A stretch of 64,000 bases of DNA, from the NCBI GenBank assembly GCA_030248215.1, contig JASANG010001613.1:62001-126000 (forward strand). The letters are read 5' to 3'. The DNA is from Enoplolaimus lenunculus. Its lineage: Eukaryota; Nematoda; Enoplea; Enoplida; Thoracostomopsidae. The position numbers were made by a program, and so were the translations under genes. The notes beneath the pieces are model-generated. The model was not told where the DNA came from. It saw nothing but the letters and a program-made list of their open reading frames with translations, and ran no database searches. Within the stretch, counting starts at the first letter, position 1. Every line of letters begins with the position of its first letter. Below are positions 59,601 to 64,000 of this stretch, one piece after another.

Positions 59601-62439
59601 GAATTTTGACTCAATTTGTGCAGTCCCGTAGAGCCTATTTCGGAGAGAGTCAATTTGACTCACTATTTTTTGCTGTGTACAACACAATGTGTATTGGATT
59701 TTTTTGCATATGCACTAGGACAAGCATGTCTCACAAGCGTACACACTCTGGCTATGAGCGATAAATTCATGAAAACATTTCCGATATATTTAAGAATACT
59801 AAAAACTGTAAAAACTGGCTAACAAAACGTACCTCTTTATCAAAGAGACGAAAAACTTCACGCAATTCTTCTTGTTGCGCTTCGTCGTCTTGTCCAACAA
59901 CAAATCGAGCGATCAGCGCAGCGAATTCTTCAAACTCAATTTCACCGCTGCCTAAAAGTAGAGAAATTACGTAAAATCATGAAAGCTGAGCACCCTCTTA
60001 AGCCCTATTCATACGTGTAAGTTTTTGCAGGAAAAACTGGCACGCGTGAGCAGCATATGCAAGTTTGGTCACAAAACAGCTTTGAAGTTCTTGCAGTTGT
60101 ATATAATTAACTGACATTCATGCTGTTAAATACAATTCGCACGTGGGATAATGCATTCAATAAGGTCAACATAGCTAAATCCTATCATGTAGTGATTATC
60201 CGTGGAATTGTTTTTCAAGAAAAAAGCTGTGGCGAATGAAGGATTCGTCGATTTACTACAGTAGGCCTAAGTGTAACGATGAGCTTATACCGAAGCCTAA
60301 AGCCTAAGCAGAAAAACGTTCCGCGCCTGATTTTTATTAAAGTTAGCAAAATTTGCAAAACGACGTCACTTTTTTAAAGACTGAGAAAACTTTTACTTCA
60401 AGCTCAGTCAATTCGACAGAGTATGACGTCAGACAAATGACGTCACACAAAGGTTTGTGGGAACGAGCGTAGTGAATGAGAAAAAATTTTGTCTTCTATG
60501 TGACAGTGACAGCGGGTTATTCAAAAGCCACGGCCAACTGCCACGTTGTTATGTGACAAAGCTACGCAGGTACTTTGCAAGTATGCGGCACTGAAAGAGA
60601 TCTGCAAATTTCAATCCCAGGATCATCCAGTAACCTCCTATTAAACCAGGGTCAACTTGTCTTTTTTTAAACCAAGATAATTTCGACCATGCCTAAGTCT
60701 AAGCCAAAGCCGAAAGCCTCAGCTTGAGTCTAAGCCTAAAGCCTAAGCCTAACCCTAACCCTAAGCCTTAGCCTAAGCCTAAGCCGAAAGCCTCAGCTTG
60801 AGTCTAAGCCTAAGCCTTAGGCTAAGCCTATGCCTAAGCCTAAGCATAAGCATAAGCCTAAGCCTAAGCCGAAAGCCTCAGCTTGAGTCTAAGCCTACGC
60901 CTAAACCTAAGCCTAATCCAATACGGATAATGAGCATTCTCAAATCGATGTTAGTTTTCACCATCGCTGTCAAACTCTTTGATGAGTTGTTTCAAATCGC
61001 GTTCTTCAAACGCTTGACCCATTGTTCGTAACACTTGTCCGACTTGTGTCGTATGAATGAATCCTTTTTTCTCGCGATCGAACATATCAAAATATTTGCG
61101 GAATTCTGAAAAAAAACATTAAAAAAGCTCTAAGTTCTTTTCCGATGTAAGTTGACCGGTTTCGGATCAGCAATTGTTTGCTTCGAGCAGCGTACTGTTT
61201 TTTCTGCGGTACTGCAATAGAAACGCTTTAGTCTATTTTTTTCGCTCAGGATTAGACTTAAGAAGATGCTTATGTGTGCTACTGTTACACTTCTCAAGGT
61301 AGCATGCACCCTTAGGCTTAGGCTTAGGCTTAGGCTTAGGTTTAGGCTTAGGCTTAGGCTTAGGCTTAGGCTTAGGCTTACGCTTATAGGCTTAGGCTTA
61401 TAGGCTTAGGCTTATAGGCTTAGGCTTAGGCTTAGGCTTAGGCTTAGGCTTAGGCTTAGGCTTAGGCTTAGGCTTAGGCTTAGGCTTAGGCTTAGCCTTA
61501 GGCTTAGGCTTAGACTCAAGCTGAGGCTTTCGGCTTAGGCTTAGGTTTAGGCTTAGGCTTAGGTTTAGGCTTAGGCATAGGCTTAGGCTTAGGCTTAGGC
61601 TTAGGCTTAGGCTTGGGCATAGGCTTAGGCTTAGGCGTAGGCTTAGGCTTAGACTTAGGAATATGCTTATGCTACGGCTCCGGCCCTGTTTTAATAACAA
61701 ATTTAAATTTCAACTTACGGGCCAACTGATCTTCGTCGAGTTGAGCAATCGCATCTTCAACGCTGGCCTAAAAACATTCGAAAAATTGTATTTTTTACAT
61801 TGAAGTTGTCTGCATTTCCGATATTTACCGTTGAGCGATAAAGTTTCCAAACCATGTCCATAGTCAGCTCTCCTTGCTAGGGGGGGCTAAAAATGTGTCA
61901 GGAGGGGCATTTAAGAGTTTTCATTGAGTTTCAAGGAACATTGAAAATCTTCGAGGGGGCCAAAATTTTTCCAGGATGCTGAGCCCCCCCGGCCCCTCTT
62001 GGCTACGGACCTGTTCCAACCAAAATGTGAAACAAAAATAACAAAATAAAGAATTAAAAATGATAACTTTCGAGTCAATTTGAATGAATGTCTTAAATAT
62101 CAAATAAGCGCTTTCACGGGTAAAGTTTGAGTTTGATTTTGGGCAAAATTTTGTAGCAGCGAGTAGCGATTGTGTTGAAAGTTCTGTTCGTCCGAAACAG
62201 CGAAAAATGTTACTTACAGTGCAAAAAACGGTGTGTCAAATTGACTCTCTCCGAAATAGGCTCTACGGGACTACACAAACTGAGTCAAATTCGACTCCGC
62301 GAGAGTCAAATTCGACTCATTGAGTCGCACGTTTGACTCTGGCGGAGTCGAATTTGACTCAGTTTGTGTAGTCCCGTAGAGCCTATTTCGGAGAGAGTCA
62401 ATTTGACTCACCATTTTTTGCAGTGTACAAACCTACCAT
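56619..62439 (-). CDS. TnC: Troponin C (whole gene, 6 coding exons, 159 aa)
   Basis: Calcium sensor of the striated-muscle thin filament; binds troponin I and T. Minus-strand exons are 62437-62439 (ATG only), 61719-61767, 60962-61105, 59833-59951, 59182-59314 and 56619-56650. All junctions are GT-AG and in phase, giving 159 aa, the usual length. Four EF-hand loops: I at 27-38 (DREKKGFI, Gln at position 12) is degenerate; II at 63-74 ([12 protein letters not shown]) is canonical; III at 103-114 (DKEGNGYI, Asp at position 12) is degenerate; IV at 139-150 ([12 protein letters not shown]) is canonical. This II+IV pattern is typical of many invertebrate troponin Cs and separates it from calmodulin, in which all four loops are canonical. 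[17 protein letters not shown] and [12 protein letters not shown] are family hallmarks. The ATG-only exon is the least certain part, but an intron directly after the initiator codon is common in calmodulin/troponin C genes. Confidence 0.93.
56691..57258 (+). mobile_element. TTAGGC-core MITE, subfamily iii, with amplified right terminus
   Basis: GGCCAATGTTACTTTGAGGG start, core to about 56850, GTAATCTAGAATCAAAACC marker, then eight tandem copies of the terminal segment ending ACATGGGCC. In troponin C intron 5, 41 bp from exon 6. Confidence 0.85.
56915..57258. repeat. 42-bp satellite derived from a MITE terminus, about 8 copies
   Basis: Unit ACCAGAAACCTGGACGCCCT then TTCAAGTAACATGGATCAG. This is the right terminal repeat of the adjoining TTAGGC-core element (subfamily iii) repeated in tandem. 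Sits in troponin C intron 5. Confidence 0.9.
57351..57620. mobile_element. piggyBac-like MITE family P, inverted copy
   Basis: Opposite orientation to the others: TTAACCCTATCGCAC to CATGTGAGAAAAGG. On the plus strand it reads CTATAGCTGAGTGGTGATAG (box A), with a weak box B. In troponin C intron 5. Confidence 0.82.
57780..58056 (+). mobile_element. TTAGGC-core MITE, subfamily ii, with internal duplication
   Basis: GTCAATGTAACAGGCGCGGA to ACGCCCCTGATCTTAGCATG. An about 75-bp block (GCGTAAGAATGAGCATATT to AAATTAGTCTA) occurs twice. Confidence 0.87.
58372..58516. mobile_element. hAT-like MITE family H in troponin C intron 5
   Basis: Inverted copy: GAAAACCCTTGAATGCGCC, then GTGAGCTGGCTATGGGCCTG. 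Confidence 0.72.
58766..58850. mobile_element. piggyBac-like MITE family P, fragment
   Basis: Only the head survives: TCGTATGAATATTTTCAATT and CACCTGAGTTCGC. Confidence 0.45.
59132..59175 (+). mobile_element. TTAGGC-core MITE left-end remnant at the troponin C exon 5 donor
   Basis: ACCAGGACCGTAACAGCAGT then ATAAGCATATTCCTAAGCC; ends about 6 bp before the exon boundary. Confidence 0.7.
59182..59314 (-). CDS. TnC: Troponin C exon 5 (EF-hands III and IV)
   Basis: 133 bp, acceptor CGTTTCAG, donor GTGAGC. Reads [20 protein letters not shown] and on to [18 protein letters not shown]; splits Glu150. A TTAGGC-core MITE remnant begins within about 10 bp of the donor. Confidence 0.94.
59465..59679. 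mobile_element. Palindromic MITE family G in troponin C intron 4
   Basis: CACTGCAAAAAATGATGAGT to CACTATTTTTTGCTGTGTA. Confidence 0.92.
59833..59951 (-). CDS. TnC: Troponin C exon 4 (end of EF-hand II, central helix)
   Basis: 119 bp, acceptor TACTTTTAG, donor GTACGT. Reads [20 protein letters not shown] and then [19 protein letters not shown]. Confidence 0.93.
59999..60160. mobile_element. TIR element family C, left half, in troponin C intron 3
   Basis: AAGCCCTATTCATACGTGTA, TTGGTCACAAAACAGCTTTG and ATTCGCACGTG; the right end was not found. Confidence 0.7.
60240..60340 (+). mobile_element. TTAGGC-core remnant in troponin C intron 3
   Basis: GGCCTAAGTGTAACGATGAG and GAAAAACGTTCCGCGCCTGA. 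Confidence 0.6.
60680..60935 (+). repeat. TTAGGC-type array with GCCGAAAGCCTCAGCTTGAG spacer, troponin C intron 3
   Basis: Imperfect GCCTAA units with three copies of a spacer starting GCCGAAAGCCTCAGCTTGAG (60709, 60783, 60869). Includes two CCCTAA units. Confidence 0.88.
60962..61105 (-). CDS. TnC: Troponin C exon 3 (EF-hand I and start of II)
   Basis: 144 bp, acceptor TTCAG, donor GTGAAA. Reads [20 protein letters not shown] and on to LIKEFDSD; splits Gly66 of loop II. Confidence 0.92.
61228..61700 (-). mobile_element. TTAGGC-core MITE with long array, troponin C intron 2
   Basis: Left GCTTTAGTCTATTTTTTTCG marker; array of GGCTTA units 61311-61660, including one inverted copy of the CTCAAGCTGAGGCTTTCGGC spacer seen in intron 3; right terminus CTCCGGCCCTGTTTTAATAA. 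Ends about 20 bp before exon 2. Confidence 0.87.
61719..61767 (-). CDS. TnC: Troponin C exon 2 (N-helix)
   Basis: 49 bp, acceptor TTTTTAG, donor GTAAG. Reads [16 protein letters not shown] plus the first base of Gln18, the N-terminal helix leading into EF-hand I. Confidence 0.85.
61857..62014. mobile_element. hAT-like MITE family H in troponin C intron 1
   Basis: TCCATAGTCAGCTCTCCTTG to CTTGGCTACGGACCTG, with GGGGCATTTAAGAGTTTTCA inside. Confidence 0.75.
62216..62427. mobile_element. Palindromic MITE family G in troponin C intron 1
   Basis: CAGTGCAAAAAACGGTGTGT to CACCATTTTTTGCAGTGTA, near-perfect arms. Ends 10 bp from the initiator-codon exon. Confidence 0.92.
62437..62439 (-). CDS. TnC: Troponin C coding exon 1 (initiator Met only)
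   Basis: ATG followed directly by GTAGGT on the minus strand, phase 0, joining to GCC AGC GTT (A-S-V). Chosen because it is the nearest upstream ATG abutting a donor and gives a normal-length protein. A palindromic MITE lies 10 bp into the intron. Confidence 0.6.
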
Positions 62440-62616
62440 GATTGCGTGTTTATAGAAGTTATGTACGGCTGGTGATTTTGAAATTGCAAACTCAAAACAA
62501 TGCGATATATTCTTTGCAAATCTCAACTGTGCTCGCAGTTTGTTATTTAAGTTATAATCAAATAATTGTAAACCCTTAAAATTCTTAATTGAAAGTATAA
62601 AATTCAAAATTTAAAA

Positions 62617-63692
62617 TCTTTGAAAAATATTCAAAAATTGTTCATTGGGTTGAACTCAAGTAAAAATTTTGGATTTAAACTCGTTGAAAAATATTCAAAA
62701 ATTGTTCATTGGGTTGAACTCAAGTAAAAATTTTGGATTTAAACTCGTTGAAAAATATTCCAAAATTGTTCATTGGGTTGAACTCGAGTAAAAAAATTTG
62801 GATTTAAACTCGTTGAAAAATATCAAAAATTGTTCATTGGGTTGAACTCAAGTAAAAACTTTGGATTTAAACTTGTTGAAAAATATTCAAAAATTGTTCA
62901 CTGGGTTGAACTCAAGTAAAAACTTTGGATTTAAACTCGTTGAAAAATATTCAAAAATTGTTCACTGGGTTGAACTCAAGTAAAAACTTTGGATTTAAAC
63001 TCGTTGAAAAATATTCAAAAATTGTTCACTGGGTTGAACTCAAGTAAAAACTTTGGATTTAAACTCGTTGAAAAATATTCAAAAATTGTTCACTGGGTTG
63101 AACTCAAGTAAAAACTTTGGATTTAAACTCGTTGAAAAATATTCAAAAATTGTTCACTGGGTTGAACTCAAGTAAAAACTTTGGATTTAAACTCGTTGAA
63201 AAATATTCAAAAATTGTTCACTGGGTTGAACTCAAGTAAAAACTTTGGAATTAAACTCGTTGAAAAATATTCAAAAATTGTTCACTGGGTTGAACTCAAG
63301 TAAAAACTTTGGATTTAAACTCGTTGAAAAATATTCAAAAATTGTTCACTGGGTTGAACTCAAGTAAAAACTTTGGAATTAAACTCGTTGAAAAATATTC
63401 AAAAATTGTTCACTGGGTTGAACTCAAGTAAAAACTTTGGATTTAAACTCGTTGAAAAATATTCAAAAATTGTTCACTGGGTTGAACTCAAGTAAAAACT
63501 TTGGAATTAAACTCGTTGAAAAATATTCAAAAATTGTTCACTGGGTTGAACTCAAGTAAAAACTTTGGATTTAAACTCGTTGAAAAATATTCCAAAATTG
63601 TTCATTGGGTTGAACTCAAGTAAAAAACTTGGATTTAAACTCGTTGAAAAATATCAAAAATTGTTCATTGGGTTGAACTCAAGTAAAAACTT
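62617..63692. repeat. 64-bp satellite, about 17 copies, upstream of troponin C
   Basis: Unit TTGAAAAATATTCAAAAATTG, then TTCACTGGGTTGAACTCAAG and TAAAAACTTTGGATTTAAACTCG. Interior copies read TTCACTGGG; the first four and last two read TTCATTGGG. A GGAATT variant recurs at 63247, 63375 and 63503, spaced 128 bp. No coding frame. Confidence 0.97.
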
Positions 63693-63837
63693 TCGAACCA
63701 TACATATTGTACCATGAGCTTCATTGAGATTTAAAACTGTAGCGGACTTCACCGGAGTGAACTTCGAATTGAAAGATATTTGTGTCTGACAATAAGAAAC
63801 TTCGGTTGAATTTGATTTGTAAGAAAAATACTTTTGC

Positions 63838-64000
63838 CAATGTATTGAACTGATCCGTAACAGTGGTATAAGCAGATTCTTAAGCCTATAAGAAAAAGCC
63901 TAAGCCTCAGTCTGAGCCTAAAGCCTAGGTGTCAGAATGAGCTTACACCTAAGCCTGAGCCTTAGCCTAAACGTCAAAATGAGCTTATACCTAAAAATGA
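63838..64000 (+). mobile_element. TTAGGC-core MITE running off the window
   Basis: CCAATGTATTGAACTGATCC start, then degenerate GCCTAAGCCTCAG core; right end outside. Confidence 0.75.

Overview
The window comes from an invertebrate animal nuclear genome. It is AT-rich, its genes are split by canonical GT-AG introns, and it is crowded with short non-autonomous DNA transposons (MITEs). Four multi-exon protein genes can be assembled by splice phase. Two are tandem leucokinin/tachykinin-type peptide GPCRs. The third is a very divergent receptor with the same intron phases. The fourth is a complete troponin C on the minus strand. Leucokinin-receptor motifs (FQAALLQ.W.LP, SVFTLT, CWLP, WLAMSNSC.NP) and a troponin C with only EF-hand loops II and IV canonical suggest a protostome, possibly an ecdysozoan. 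That lineage call is inference, and a deuterostome invertebrate is not excluded. No bacterial, organellar or viral gene was recognised, and no autonomous transposase was seen.

Layout. 1-8.2 kb: no gene recognised; several MITE families and tRNA-like relics. 8.27-14.40 kb: receptor A, 4 exons, 509 aa, followed by a 38-bp tandem repeat carrying TGACGTCA-type palindromes. 14.7-31.0 kb: intergenic, packed with MITEs, a 30-bp minisatellite and TTAGGC-core elements. 31.04-36.78 kb: receptor B, 4 exons, 591 aa, with a 33-bp minisatellite in intron 2 and a 40-Asn run in its tail. 36.8-43.7 kb: MITEs, including a 0.8-kb element inside another MITE. 43.76-52.22 kb: receptor C, 4 exons, 365 aa, with atypical receptor motifs; its introns hold a 250-bp-arm inverted repeat, a 370-bp duplication and an antisense gene fragment. 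52.2-56.6 kb: no gene; a large foldback repeat and a hAT-like MITE. 56.62-62.44 kb: troponin C (minus strand), 6 coding exons, 159 aa, introns full of TTAGGC-core elements. 62.6-63.7 kb: a 64-bp satellite just upstream of the troponin C start.

The receptors look like a local tandem family. All three have introns of phase 0, 2 and 0 at ICL3/TM6, TM6/TM7 and TM7/tail. A and B share a 277-bp tract about 97% identical (9 differences by eye) inside otherwise diverged exons, which points to gene conversion. The most unusual non-genic features are (i) a TTAA-targeting, piggyBac-like MITE with a tRNA-like box A/box B core, (ii) a MITE superfamily whose core is a variable (TTAGGC)n array under three alternative terminal repeats, and (iii) a 42-bp satellite grown from one of those termini. 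All coordinates, splice choices and identities were read by eye.
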